NCBI RefSeq assembly: GCF_009674605.1
Contig: NZ_WKJO01000001.1
Coordinates: 1,550,001 to 1,614,000 of the forward strand
DNA length: 64,000 bases
DNA from: Haloferax litoreum
GTDB lineage: Archaea; Halobacteriota; Halobacteria; Halobacteriales; Haloferacaceae
Direction: 5' to 3'
The translations under genes and the position numbers were made by a program. The notes beneath the pieces were generated by a model. It was given only the letters and a program-made list of their open reading frames with translations. It was not told the origin of the DNA and searched no databases. Below, one piece after another: positions 42,545 to 51,531 of this stretch (positions within the stretch are counted from its first letter, which is position 1; each line of letters begins with the position of its first letter).

Positions 42545-43567
42545 CTACTCGAACCGAATCTGTCCACCCGCCGGGTCCAGCGTCGCCGTCGCCCCCAGCG
42601 GAAGCGGGACGTTCGGGTCGGCGTGGCCGAATTCCACGTCGAACACCGCCGTCGCGTCGGGATTGTACTCGTCGAGGACGGACACGACTTCTTCGCGTAG
42701 TTGCTCGCCGTAATCCGCCGGCGGTTCCCACTCCAACTCGGGCGAGTACGTCCGCGGTCGGCCCATCAGGAGGCCATCGAAGCGTTCGAGCAGGCCGCGC
42801 TCACCCATCGCGCGGAGCGTGTATTTCACCTCACGAGGGACAGGAACGTCCTCGGACGTTTCGAGGGCAAGTATCGTGCCGTCCAGTTCCTCCGCGGATG
42901 GGAGGTAGCGGTCGGTCTGGAGGTGCCACTTCACGATGGCGAACGACCCGCCCCAGAGTCGACCGGTCACACGTTCGTCTCCGTGCCACGACCGCCCAGT
43001 GTTTTCACGCCACTCTCGCGGCTCTTCGGTGTCGAAGTCGAACCACTCGTCGGTCCACTCGTCGGCCGGTTCGACGACACCGAGCGACTGCTCGAAGAAC
43101 GCGCGTCTGAGGTACCGTTCCACGTAGGGGTGGATTTCGGGGTCGAGGGTGAGCGTCGGGTGGAGGGTCGCACCGTAACTCACGATGCCGTGGTTCCAGA
43201 GGAACAACCTGATGTTGTCGTTGTCGCTGAACCCGTAGAAGCGCGTCGGCGAGGCGGCCAACCGGTCCGGGTCGAGGTGCTTCAGGACACGAATCTGGTC
43301 GTCGCCACCGGTCACGGTGACCACGCCGTCGATGGCCGAGTCCTCGAACGCATCCATGATGTCCTCTGCGCGCGCTTGCGGGTTGTCCTTCAACCACTCC
43401 CAGTCTCTCCGGGCCGTCTCGAAGACGACCGGTTCGAGGTCGAACGTCTCGCGAAGTCGCGCACACGCACGGTCTCGCAGCGAGTCGTCGATGGGGCGGG
43501 AGGGTGCGACGATTGCAACCTGACTCCCCGGTTCGAGTGGCGGGGGCGTCGTGAACACACGAGGCAT
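42545..43567 (-). CDS. S66 peptidase, MccF/LD-carboxypeptidase-like
   Basis: 340 residues. The triad of the family appears complete: Ser114 in YGFSDND, Glu236 in LALETSED and His315 in EFGHAD, close to the Ser118/Glu243/His311 spacing I recall for MccF. N-terminal VAIVAPSRPIDD is the Rossmann-like opening. Haloarchaea lack murein, so LD-carboxypeptidase activity on peptidoglycan is unlikely; MccF-type cleavage of aminoacyl-sulfamates or peptide-nucleotides is the more credible reaction. The start at 43567 fits the family N-terminus. Divergent from carB. Confidence 0.9.
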   Translation of the reverse strand: MPRVFTTPPPLEPGSQVAIVAPSRPIDDSLRDRACARLRETFDLEPVVFETARRDWEWLKDNPQARAEDIMDAFEDSAIDGVVTVTGGDDQIRVLKHLDPDRLAASPTRFYGFSDNDNIRLFLWNHGIVSYGATLHPTLTLDPEIHPYVERYLRRAFFEQSLGVVEPADEWTDEWFDFDTEEPREWRENTGRSWHGDERVTGRLWGGSFAIVKWHLQTDRYLPSAEELDGTILALETSEDVPVPREVKYTLRAMGERGLLERFDGLLMGRPRTYSPELEWEPPADYGEQLREEVVSVLDEYNPDATAVFDVEFGHADPNVPLPLGATATLDPAGGQIRFE

Positions 43568-43679
43568 GACACGTACTCGTTTCAACCCCGTGAAAAGCCT
43601 TTGCCGGGGCGTACACCGCCGTTTGGCAACTTTTTCGAAATTCGCAATCCTGTTTCGGACCTCGTAATTTTTCGCCGGA

Positions 43680-43687
43680 CTTATTAC
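43680..43687 (+). promoter_or_regulatory. TATA box of carB
   Basis: CTTATTAC centred 27 bp before the ATG at 43711; no Shine-Dalgarno, so leaderless. Confidence 0.5.
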
Positions 43688-43710
43688 GATGTGCGGATTG
43701 GATTGCATCG

Positions 43711-46700
43711 ATGACCGACGAGGACACGACACCCGGTACCCCGACAGGAACCGAGGACCGGACGATTTTGCTCATCGGAAGTGGCCCGATCCAGATTGGA
43801 CAGGCGGCGGAATTCGACTACTCCGGCGCGCAGGCCTGCCGCGCGCTCCGAGAAGAAGGCGCACGAGTTGTCCTCGTCAACTCGAACCCCGCGACCATCA
43901 TGACCGACCCCGAGATGGCCGACAAGGTCTACATCGAACCCATCACGACCGAAGCCATCTCCGAGATTATCCGGAAAGAACGCCCCGACGGCGTCATCGC
44001 CGGACTGGGGGGCCAGACGGGACTGAACGTCACGGCCGAGTTAGCAGAAGAAGGCGTCCTCGACGAGTTCGACGTGGACATCATGGGGACGCCGCTGGAC
44101 ACCATCTACGCGACGGAAGACCGCGACCTCTTCCGCCAGCGTATGGAGAAGATTGGACAACCCGTCCCACGCTCGACGACCATCTCGCTGGAAGACGGTG
44201 AGAAAGTCTCGAACATCACCGAGGCGGACCTCGAAGAACGCGTCGAAGACGCTGTCGACGACGTCGGCGGCCTCCCCGTCATCGCCCGCACGACGTACAC
44301 GCTCGGCGGGTCTGGTTCCGGCGTCGTCCACGAGATGGACGAACTCGTCAGCCGCGTCCGCAAGGGGCTTCGCCTCTCGCGCAACAGCGAAGTGCTCATC
44401 ACGGAGTCCATCTCCGGGTGGGTCGAACTGGAGTACGAGGTGATGCGCGACGCCGACGACTCGTGTATCATCATCTGCAACATGGAGAACATCGACCCGA
44501 TGGGGATTCACACCGGCGAGTCCACCGTCGTCACCCCATCGCAGGTCATTCCCGACGAAGGACACCAGGAGATGCGTAACGCCGCGCTCGAAGTCATCCG
44601 CGAACTCGGCATTCAGGGTGGCTGTAACATCCAGTTCGCGTGGCACGACGACGGCACGCCCGGCGGCGAGTACCGCGTCGTCGAAGTGAACCCGCGCGTC
44701 TCTCGCTCCTCTGCGCTCGCCTCGAAAGCGACTGGCTACCCAATCGCCCGCGTAACGGCGAAAGTCGCTCTCGGAAAGCGCCTCCACGAGATTACCAACG
44801 AGATTACCGGCGAGACCACCGCCGCCTTCGAACCCGCAATCGACTACGTCGTCACGAAGGTTCCGCGCTGGCCCAAGGACAAGTTCACCGACGTGGACTT
44901 CGAACTCTCGACGGCCATGAAGTCCACGGGCGAGGCGATGGCCATCGGGCGGACGTTCGAAGAGTCCCTGATGAAGGCGCTTCGCTCCTCTGAGTACGAC
45001 CCCGCCGCCGACTGGGACGAAGTATCCGACGAGGAACTCGAAGCGGACTACCTCGTGAAGCCGACCCCCGACCGCCCGTACGCCATCTTCGAGGCGTTCG
45101 AACGCGGCTACACGGTCGACGACGTGGTCGAACTCACCGGCATCGAAGAGTGGTACGTCGAGCGCTTCGGCCGCATCGTCGAATCCGTCGAAGCGGCGTC
45201 CGAAGGCGACTTCGCCGCCGCCGCGTCCGCCGGTCACACGAACGCCAGCATCGCCACGGCGACTGGGACGAGCGTCGGCGACGTCGAACAGCAAGTCCCC
45301 GGCCGCACGTACAAACAGGTCGACACCTGTGCCGGCGAGTTCGCCGCGCAGACGCCGTACTACTACTCGGCCCGCAAGCCCGAGTTCTTCCGCGGGCCGT
45401 TCGAAGGCGAATCCGCAGGGAACGAACTCCGCGTCGACCGCGACATGGAGAGCGTCGTCGTCGTCGGCGGCGGCCCGATTCGCATCGGACAGGGTGTCGA
45501 GTTCGACTACTGTTCGGTCCACGCGGTGCAGGCCCTCCGCGAGATGGGTATCGACGCGCACGTCGTCAACAACAACCCCGAGACGGTCTCGACCGACTAC
45601 GACACCTCCGACGGCCTGTTCTTCGAACCCATCACGGCCGAAGAAGTGGCCGACGTCATCGAGGCAATCGACGCCGACGGCGTGATGCTCCAGTTCGGTG
45701 GGCAGACCTCAGTCAACATCGGCCACCCGCTCGAAACCGAACTCAAGCGCCGCGGCGTGGACTGTGAGATTCTCGGCACGACCATCGACGCGATGGACCT
45801 CGCCGAGGACCGCGACCGGTTCAACCGCCTGATGGACGACCTCGGCATCCTGCAACCGCAGGGTGGCTCTGCGACGAGCGAGGCCGAGGCACTCGACCTC
45901 GCCAACGACCTCGGCTACCCCGTCCTCGTTCGCCCGTCGTACGTCCTCGGTGGCCGCGCGATGGACGTGGTTCACTCCGACGAGGAACTCTGTGAGTACA
46001 TCGAGGAAGCGGTCCGCGTCTCGCCGGACAAGCCAATCCTCATCGACGAGTTCCTCGCCGACGGCGTCGAACTCGACGTGGACGCCGTCTCCGACGGCGA
46101 ACGCGTCCTCATCGGTGGCGTGATGGAACACGTCGAGGCAGCCGGTGTCCACTCCGGTGACTCCGCGTGTATGATTCCGCCGCGCTCGCTCGACGACGAG
46201 ACGATGGGCCGCGTCCGCGAAGTCACGGAAGACATCGCCAAAGCCCTCGGGACGGTCGGTCTGATGAACGTCCAACTCGCCGTGAAGCAGAACGACGACG
46301 GCTCGAACGACGTGTACGTCCTCGAAGCCAACCCGCGCTCGTCGCGCACGGTCCCGTTCGTCTCGAAGGCGACGGGCGTGCCGATTGCGAAACTCGCGGC
46401 GAAGGTCATGGCCGGCAACACGCTGGACGAACTCGACGCGACCGAACAGATTCCCGAGCAAGTCTCGGTCAAAGAAGTCGTCCTCCCGTTCGACCGCCTG
46501 CCGGGGTCGGACCCGCGTCTCGGCCCGGAGATGAAGTCGACGGGCGAGGTCATGGGCACTGCAACCACGTTCGGCAAGGCCTACGAGAAGGCGCAAATCG
46601 CGGCGAACGACGCCATCCCGCGCGACGGGACGATATTCGTCGACCTCGCCGACCCAGAGTTCCCCGACGCCGACAGCGGTGAGGGACAGGAACTCCTCGA

Positions 46701-46959
46701 CGCGTTCGCTGAGTACTACGACGTACTCACGCCCGACGACGTGGACGACCTGCTGACGCTCCTCCGCGAGGGCGACATCGACTTCGTGGTCTCCCGTGAC
46801 CGCGAGACGCTCATCGACTGCGTCGAAGAGGAAGTCGGGTACTTCTCGACGTACGCCTCTGCGAAGGCGGCGCTCGAAGCACGCGGCGCGACGGACGAGG
46901 ACATCGACGTTCTCCCCGTCTCCGAGCGCCCGCGCAACGTCGCCAACTGGGGCCAGTAA
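43711..46959 (+). CDS. carB: carbamoyl phosphate synthase large subunit
   Basis: 1082 residues, the full CarB length. Two homologous ATP-grasp synthase halves are visible: ILLIGSGPIQIGQAAEFDYS opens the first and VVVVGGGPIRIGQGVEFDYC the second (near residue 585). Each has its RTTYTLGGSGSG or RPSYVLGGRAMD loop and a VNPR(V)SRSSAL or ANPRSSRTVPF motif. The C-terminal allosteric domain (about 945-1082) is present. Makes carbamoyl phosphate for arginine and pyrimidines with CarA, which is not adjacent. Confidence 0.97.
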   Translation: MTDEDTTPGTPTGTEDRTILLIGSGPIQIGQAAEFDYSGAQACRALREEGARVVLVNSNPATIMTDPEMADKVYIEPITTEAISEIIRKERPDGVIAGLGGQTGLNVTAELAEEGVLDEFDVDIMGTPLDTIYATEDRDLFRQRMEKIGQPVPRSTTISLEDGEKVSNITEADLEERVEDAVDDVGGLPVIARTTYTLGGSGSGVVHEMDELVSRVRKGLRLSRNSEVLITESISGWVELEYEVMRDADDSCIIICNMENIDPMGIHTGESTVVTPSQVIPDEGHQEMRNAALEVIRELGIQGGCNIQFAWHDDGTPGGEYRVVEVNPRVSRSSALASKATGYPIARVTAKVALGKRLHEITNEITGETTAAFEPAIDYVVTKVPRWPKDKFTDVDFELSTAMKSTGEAMAIGRTFEESLMKALRSSEYDPAADWDEVSDEELEADYLVKPTPDRPYAIFEAFERGYTVDDVVELTGIEEWYVERFGRIVESVEAASEGDFAAAASAGHTNASIATATGTSVGDVEQQVPGRTYKQVDTCAGEFAAQTPYYYSARKPEFFRGPFEGESAGNELRVDRDMESVVVVGGGPIRIGQGVEFDYCSVHAVQALREMGIDAHVVNNNPETVSTDYDTSDGLFFEPITAEEVADVIEAIDADGVMLQFGGQTSVNIGHPLETELKRRGVDCEILGTTIDAMDLAEDRDRFNRLMDDLGILQPQGGSATSEAEALDLANDLGYPVLVRPSYVLGGRAMDVVHSDEELCEYIEEAVRVSPDKPILIDEFLADGVELDVDAVSDGERVLIGGVMEHVEAAGVHSGDSACMIPPRSLDDETMGRVREVTEDIAKALGTVGLMNVQLAVKQNDDGSNDVYVLEANPRSSRTVPFVSKATGVPIAKLAAKVMAGNTLDELDATEQIPEQVSVKEVVLPFDRLPGSDPRLGPEMKSTGEVMGTATTFGKAYEKAQIAANDAIPRDGTIFVDLADPEFPDADSGEGQELLDAFAEYYDVLTPDDVDDLLTLLREGDIDFVVSRDRETLIDCVEEEVGYFSTYASAKAALEARGATDEDIDVLPVSERPRNVANWGQ

Positions 46960-47082
46960 TCGGCCACCGCTCGACGCGAACGGCCCTCCTTTTCGACCGC
47001 CGAACCCGCTGACCATCGGTTCGTCTGGCCTGACTTTTGACGCCTTCACGAAGGTTATTGAGGTTGGACGCTATGCGCAGGT

Positions 47083-47808
47083 ATGACACGGAAGCGCGGC
47101 CGCGTCCTCGTCGCCGGTGCGACGGGTCGAACCGGCCGACTGGTCCTCGACACGCTGGCGGAGACGCCGTTCGTCGTGAGGGCGCTCACCCGCGACTCCG
47201 ACGCGGAAGCGACACTTCGCGCACAGGGTGCGGACGAAGTCGTCGTCGGTGACCTCCTCGACCGAGACGACGTCCGAGAGGCGGTCCTCGACGTCGACGC
47301 CGTCGTCTCGACTGTCGGTGTCGCCTTCGGCCTCGAGACGATTCGCGGTGACCTCGTCGATGGCACCGGTATCGAGAACCTCGTGGACGCCGCGACTGCC
47401 GCTGGCGTCCAACGATTCGTCCTCACGTCGTCCATCGGGGTCGGCGATTCGAAAGACGGCCTCCCGCTGTCGCTCCGCGCGATTCTGACCGCCGCCGGCG
47501 TCCTCTCGGCGAAGGCACGAAGCGAAGAGCGACTTCGAGACGCACCACTCGACCACACCATCGTTCGACCGGGTGCACTGACCGACGCGCCGGCGACCGG
47601 CGAGGTTCTCGTCGGCGAGGGTGGGGACTCCGTCTGTGGAAGTATTCCGCGAGCGGACGTGGCTAACGTCCTCACGAGTTCACTATTCACGGAGACGACG
47701 GAGAATCGGACGTTCGAAATCGTCTCACGACCGGGGCTTCGCGGCCGACCGAACAACGTCGTCGATATCCAGTGGCAGCCAGTTCCGCGGGTCGAACCCG
47801 CCGATTAG
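47083..47808 (+). CDS. NAD(P)-binding SDR-type oxidoreductase (NmrA-like)
   Basis: 241 residues. Rossmann loop GATGRTGRLVLDTL near the N-terminus, DLLDRDDVREAVLDVDAVV for the NADP ribose side, and RFVLTSSIGVGDSKDG. No YxxxK catalytic pair is evident, which favours an atypical/NmrA-like or complex-I-assembly-type SDR over a true dehydrogenase. Its stop overlaps the stop of the convergent NAD kinase by 4 bp. Confidence 0.85.
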   Translation: MTRKRGRVLVAGATGRTGRLVLDTLAETPFVVRALTRDSDAEATLRAQGADEVVVGDLLDRDDVREAVLDVDAVVSTVGVAFGLETIRGDLVDGTGIENLVDAATAAGVQRFVLTSSIGVGDSKDGLPLSLRAILTAAGVLSAKARSEERLRDAPLDHTIVRPGALTDAPATGEVLVGEGGDSVCGSIPRADVANVLTSSLFTETTENRTFEIVSRPGLRGRPNNVVDIQWQPVPRVEPAD

Positions 47809-48626
47809 TCGAGTTTTCCCAGCGCTTCGAAGAAGTCTGCGGTCGGACCGGCGAGTCGGACCGATGAGTCGGACTGTTCGATGCGAATCTCGGTCGGTGT
47901 CGAGACGGTCCTGCGAGTCCGCCCGTCGCCGACGACGACGGCAGAGTCGGCGTCTGTGACCGTCACGGTCACCGTCGCATCCAACGGGACGACGAGCGAA
48001 GGCATCCCCTCGCGTGCGGCCATCTCGGTGACGACGAGTCCGTCGACGCCGGGGTGGACGAGCGGCCCGCCTTCGCTGAGGTTGTAGGCCGTACTCCCCG
48101 CTGGTGTCGTGACGAGGACGCCGTCTGCGTGGCCGCCGGAGTAGAGTGACCCGTCGACGCGGACCTCCAGCCCTGCACCACCGCCGTGGCCTCGTCGCGG
48201 CCCGTGGACGACGACTTCGTTCATCGAGGGGTCCATCTCCCAGTCGTCGCCGCGGGCGACGATGCGCGGCACCTCGCGGACCGACGGCGTGCCCTCGCGG
48301 AACGCGGAGACGGCGCTCAGCACTTCGTCGATGGCGTCGTCGGGTGAGACGGCGTTCAAGAAGCCGACTTCTCCGAGATTCACGCCGAGGATGGGGACGC
48401 CGTTCGCCCCTCTCGCGGCGTAGAGAAACGTCCCGTCGCCGCCGATGCTCACCACGAGGTCACACGCGTCGAACGCCTCGACTGGGACCCCGGTGACGTC
48501 CAACTCCTCGGCCGTCGCGTCGTCGACGACTGCTTCGACATCGACGGCCGCGAGTGCCTCGCACATGTCTGCGGCGAGGTACGCGGCCCGACTATTGCCC
48601 TTCTGCGCGACGATGCCGACCTTCAT
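47805..48626 (-). CDS. NAD kinase
   Basis: 273 residues starting MKVGIVAQKGNSRAAYLAAD. The phosphate-binding GGDGT motif is at 62-66 in VVSIGGDGTFLYAARG; LGVNLGEVGFLNAV and SGGHADGVLVTTPAGSTAY are further conserved NadK segments. It phosphorylates NAD to NADP. The frame runs 9 codons further upstream, but the MKVGIV strand is the usual N-terminus. Another NAD kinase could exist elsewhere in the genome. Confidence 0.93.
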   Translation of the reverse strand: MKVGIVAQKGNSRAAYLAADMCEALAAVDVEAVVDDATAEELDVTGVPVEAFDACDLVVSIGGDGTFLYAARGANGVPILGVNLGEVGFLNAVSPDDAIDEVLSAVSAFREGTPSVREVPRIVARGDDWEMDPSMNEVVVHGPRRGHGGGAGLEVRVDGSLYSGGHADGVLVTTPAGSTAYNLSEGGPLVHPGVDGLVVTEMAAREGMPSLVVPLDATVTVTVTDADSAVVVGDGRTRRTVSTPTEIRIEQSDSSVRLAGPTADFFEALGKLD

Positions 48627-48770
48627 AACCCGCGGTTCTACGTCACCGGGCAAAAGCCCACCGTCACGTCACCAAGTGGCGCGTCTACGGGAAACGTTCA
48701 TGGGGGCCCCTGCCGACGTTGAACTGATGGCAGGCACGGGCGTCGACCTTCCGAACCAACGGTGGTCTCC

Positions 48771-49874
48771 GTGAGCGACGACGATTGGTTCGAGCGAGCG
48801 CTCCGCGAGGAGGACGACGCGGAGGCCGAGCCAACCGATGCGGACACCGAGACACAGGACGAAGCAACCGAAGGGAGAGACGAGTCTGCTGACGACGGTG
48901 AGACCGAGCACTCCGAAGCCAGCACCGACGCGGAGGGCGCGTCTACGAATAGTCCGTCCGACGACTCACCACAGGACGACTTCGCTTCCGACGCGGGCGA
49001 GGACCCGTTCGCGACGAACTTCGCCGAGGCGTTCGAGAACGCCCCGATGCCGGATGTCGACGGCACCGGTGGTGAGTTCGGCGACCCCTCAGGTGACGGA
49101 GTGGGAGACGACTTCTGGGGGAGTTCTGATTCGCAGCGACAGTCGCCGCAGTTCGACGACGAGGAGTTCGAATCGGACATCGACCGCATCGACATCGGTG
49201 TCGATGGCCTCGACGAGATGATTCTCGGCGGTGTCCCGAAGCGGTCGCTCATGGTGACCATCGGCAGCGCCGGGACGGGGAAGACGACGTTCGGCCTCCA
49301 GTTCCTCTACAAGACGCTACGAGACGGTGGCAGCGGCGTCTACATCACCCTCGAAGAAAGTCGCCGTCGAATCCTCGACACCGCCGACGAGAAAGGCTGG
49401 AACTTCACCGAATACGAGGCCGATGGGAAACTCGCTATCGTCGATTTAGACCCGGTCGAGATGGCGAACAGTCTCTCCAGCATCCGAAACGACTTGCCAC
49501 GTCTCGTCGAAGACTTCGGCGCGGACCGCCTCGTCCTCGACTCGGTGTCCCTTCTGGAGATGATGTACGACCACCCGTCAAAGCGGCGCAGTGAGGTGTT
49601 CGACTTCACTCGCTCGTTGAAAGACGCCGGCGTGACGACGATGCTCACGTCCGAGGCGGACCAATCGAACCCGTACGTCTCTCGGCACGGCATCGTCGAG
49701 TACCTCTCCGATGCGGTGTTCGTCCTTCAGTACGTCCGCCCGGACGACTTCCGAGAGACGCGACTCGCAATCGAGATTCAGAAGATACGCGACGCGAACC
49801 ACTCCCGCGAGACGAAACCATACGAACTCACGAACGAGGGAATCAGCGTCTACCGGCAGGCGAATATTTTCTAA
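48771..49874 (+). CDS. RAD55/KaiC-like ATPase with a long acidic N-terminus
   Basis: 367 residues from a GTG (a GTG three codons earlier is possible). Residues 1-130 are low-complexity Asp/Glu/Ser/Thr. A single RecA-like domain follows: GLDEMILGGVPKRSLM, Walker A GSAGTGKT at 165-172, YITLEESRRRILD and Walker B DRLVLDSVSLLEMM. This is the KaiC-type layout (COG0467) but with only one ATPase copy. Related haloarchaeal proteins act in signalling or motility; no circadian kaiA/kaiB partners are seen. Confidence 0.88.
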   Translation: MSDDDWFERALREEDDAEAEPTDADTETQDEATEGRDESADDGETEHSEASTDAEGASTNSPSDDSPQDDFASDAGEDPFATNFAEAFENAPMPDVDGTGGEFGDPSGDGVGDDFWGSSDSQRQSPQFDDEEFESDIDRIDIGVDGLDEMILGGVPKRSLMVTIGSAGTGKTTFGLQFLYKTLRDGGSGVYITLEESRRRILDTADEKGWNFTEYEADGKLAIVDLDPVEMANSLSSIRNDLPRLVEDFGADRLVLDSVSLLEMMYDHPSKRRSEVFDFTRSLKDAGVTTMLTSEADQSNPYVSRHGIVEYLSDAVFVLQYVRPDDFRETRLAIEIQKIRDANHSRETKPYELTNEGISVYRQANIF

Positions 49875-49965
49875 GACCCACCGTTTACCGTTCGGAGTCA
49901 CCAGAGGTGGCCCGCTATTCGCGTGCGACCCCACTGTTATCCGCGTGCATCACCTATTCTGGTAT

Positions 49966-50298
49966 ATGGCAGATGATAAACAGGGCAGAGATGAGCAAGC
50001 GGACCGTAAAGAGGAACGTCAGCGTGAGCGGGAGATAGAGGAGGCCCGGGCCCGCGGCGATGAAAAGGAACCGATGGGTGATGACCCAAGTGGGCGACTT
50101 GGTCATCTCGATGAAGCACTCGAATCTCACGACTACCCAGCCACGACAAATGAGTTGGTCGAGGCCTATGGTGAGTACGAACTCGAAACACAGAGCGGTG
50201 AGAAATCCCTCGAGGACGTACTCTCTTCGACTAAAGACCAAACGTACGATTCAGCCGACGACGTTCGCAGACGGGTACTGGGACTCATAGGCCGATAG
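49966..50298 (+). CDS. DUF5789 family protein
   Basis: 110 residues, MADDKQGRDEQADRKEERQR. A highly charged coiled-coil-like N-terminus is followed by HLDEALESHDYPATTNELVE and SADDVRRRVLGLIG. The second half matches the DUF5789 pattern as I recall it (a helical domain around SHDYPATT). Known only from haloarchaea. Composition is less GC-biased than its neighbours. The true start is the ATG 91 bp after the RAD55-like stop. Confidence 0.75.
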   Translation: MADDKQGRDEQADRKEERQREREIEEARARGDEKEPMGDDPSGRLGHLDEALESHDYPATTNELVEAYGEYELETQSGEKSLEDVLSSTKDQTYDSADDVRRRVLGLIGR

Positions 50299-50415
50299 TA
50301 CAACGAATCCAACACACTCATCTTGCAGGTTGACTGCCTGTGCTGAGATACGCTTCGTCTGTCGTTCCCTCTCCTTGAACTCACCCTCTCTATTCAGCAT
50401 GCAACGTCTGTCAGT

Positions 50416-50432
50416 TGTTGAGTGTCTCAACA
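50416..50432. terminator. stem-loop between convergent genes
   Basis: TGTTGAG-TGT-CTCAACA, a perfect 7-bp stem in the 169-bp gap between the DUF5789 gene and the convergent membrane protein gene. It could stop transcription from both sides; no long T-run is present. Confidence 0.35.
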
Positions 50433-50467
50433 GCGCCACTCGATGCTGTCGACGCCCAGCAACGCAG

Positions 50468-51319
50468 TCAGACCGCCTCTCCGACTTCGTCGCCCACTCG
50501 TGAGCGCCGCTCTCGCGGAACCGCGAGGACGAACTTGATGGCCAGCGTCGCGGCGATGGCCGCCGGCAGGACCGTGAACACGATGACGAGCACCGATACG
50601 GTAACCTCGCCTTCAGTGAAGAGGAGGAACGTCGCGAGCGTGAGCGTCGGCGCGAGAACCGCACCGAACACGAGACTGACTCCTGCGAGGGTGTACCCCC
50701 ACTGTCGCCCTCGCCAGAGCCAGATTCCACTGACGACGAGTGCCGGAACGACGACGGTGAGGTCGAGGAAGTGTGAAATCATCGCCTGTGGGCCGACTTC
50801 CGCGACGAGGAGTGGTTCCGTCCCGGTGAGCGTGGCGGGAACGACTTCGGAGAGCCACAAGAAGGCGAGTCCGAGGGCAATCACGACCAAGAACGCGCCG
50901 TAGACTCGTCCCGAGACGCGCCCAGATAACTGGTCGTGAACCTCCTCCGCGTCGGTGGTCACGACGCCGCCCACGAACGTGAACAGCGAGAGCGAAAAGA
51001 GGGCGGCGTACCCGAGGAAGAACTCGTTGAACGCCACCTGCAGGCCGATAGACGCCCACATGTACGTCATGTACGCGAGTGACCCGAGCCAGACGATGCG
51101 TCCCCGGAGCGACCCACGCACAGTAAACCAGAGGCCGAGTGCTACCACGGGGACGCCGACTGCGAGCATCATCAGGTCCTGTGCGAAGTACGTCGGGAGG
51201 AGTGCGGGTGCGTCGTTGTAGTGTCCCGGTCTGAAGAGTCCGAGGAGGGCTGAAACGACAGATAGCACGACGAGTACGCTCGTCGTGACGACCTGCCAGC
51301 GTCGAATGGATGTCGTCAT
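50468..51319 (-). CDS. multi-pass membrane protein, unassigned
   Basis: 283 residues starting MTTSIRRWQVVTTSVLVVLS. Seven to eight hydrophobic helices with short loops; conspicuous polar or aromatic positions include FNEFFLGYAALFS and AMISHFLDLTVVVPAL. I recognise no family. The C-terminus is basic (AVPRERRSRVG). A cluster of three direct repeats lies about 130-195 bp upstream. Confidence 0.7.
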   Translation of the reverse strand: MTTSIRRWQVVTTSVLVVLSVVSALLGLFRPGHYNDAPALLPTYFAQDLMMLAVGVPVVALGLWFTVRGSLRGRIVWLGSLAYMTYMWASIGLQVAFNEFFLGYAALFSLSLFTFVGGVVTTDAEEVHDQLSGRVSGRVYGAFLVVIALGLAFLWLSEVVPATLTGTEPLLVAEVGPQAMISHFLDLTVVVPALVVSGIWLWRGRQWGYTLAGVSLVFGAVLAPTLTLATFLLFTEGEVTVSVLVIVFTVLPAAIAATLAIKFVLAVPRERRSRVGDEVGEAV

Positions 51320-51451
51320 CGGTGAACCACCACTGAGTGATACGTCGAAGAGCAGGATAACCCAGTTCGACGGTCCCCGGAGGGTGAGAACGTCGGCGCA
51401 GCGGAACGTATTCACTCAGGGTGCGCCCGGTGCGAGAAGGTGAGGGGGGAG

Positions 51452-51515
51452 GGAACGTGTCCGAGGGTGGTGTGGAACGTGCCCGAAGTAGGGGGAGAGG
51501 TTGGAACGTGTCCGA
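51452..51515. repeat. three direct repeats GGAACGTGyCCGA
   Basis: 13-bp copies at 51452-51464, 51474-51486 and 51503-51515, the second differing by one base. They lie between the stop of the nitroreductase gene and the start of the membrane protein gene (both minus strand). The intervening DNA is G-rich on the plus strand. Confidence 0.6.
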
Positions 51516-51531
51516 GGGGGCGTCTCCCTGC

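Noticed and set aside
43630-43650. CGAA...TTCG as a NarO-type anaerobic regulator site before carB
   Set aside because: Spacing between the half-sites is one base rather than four.
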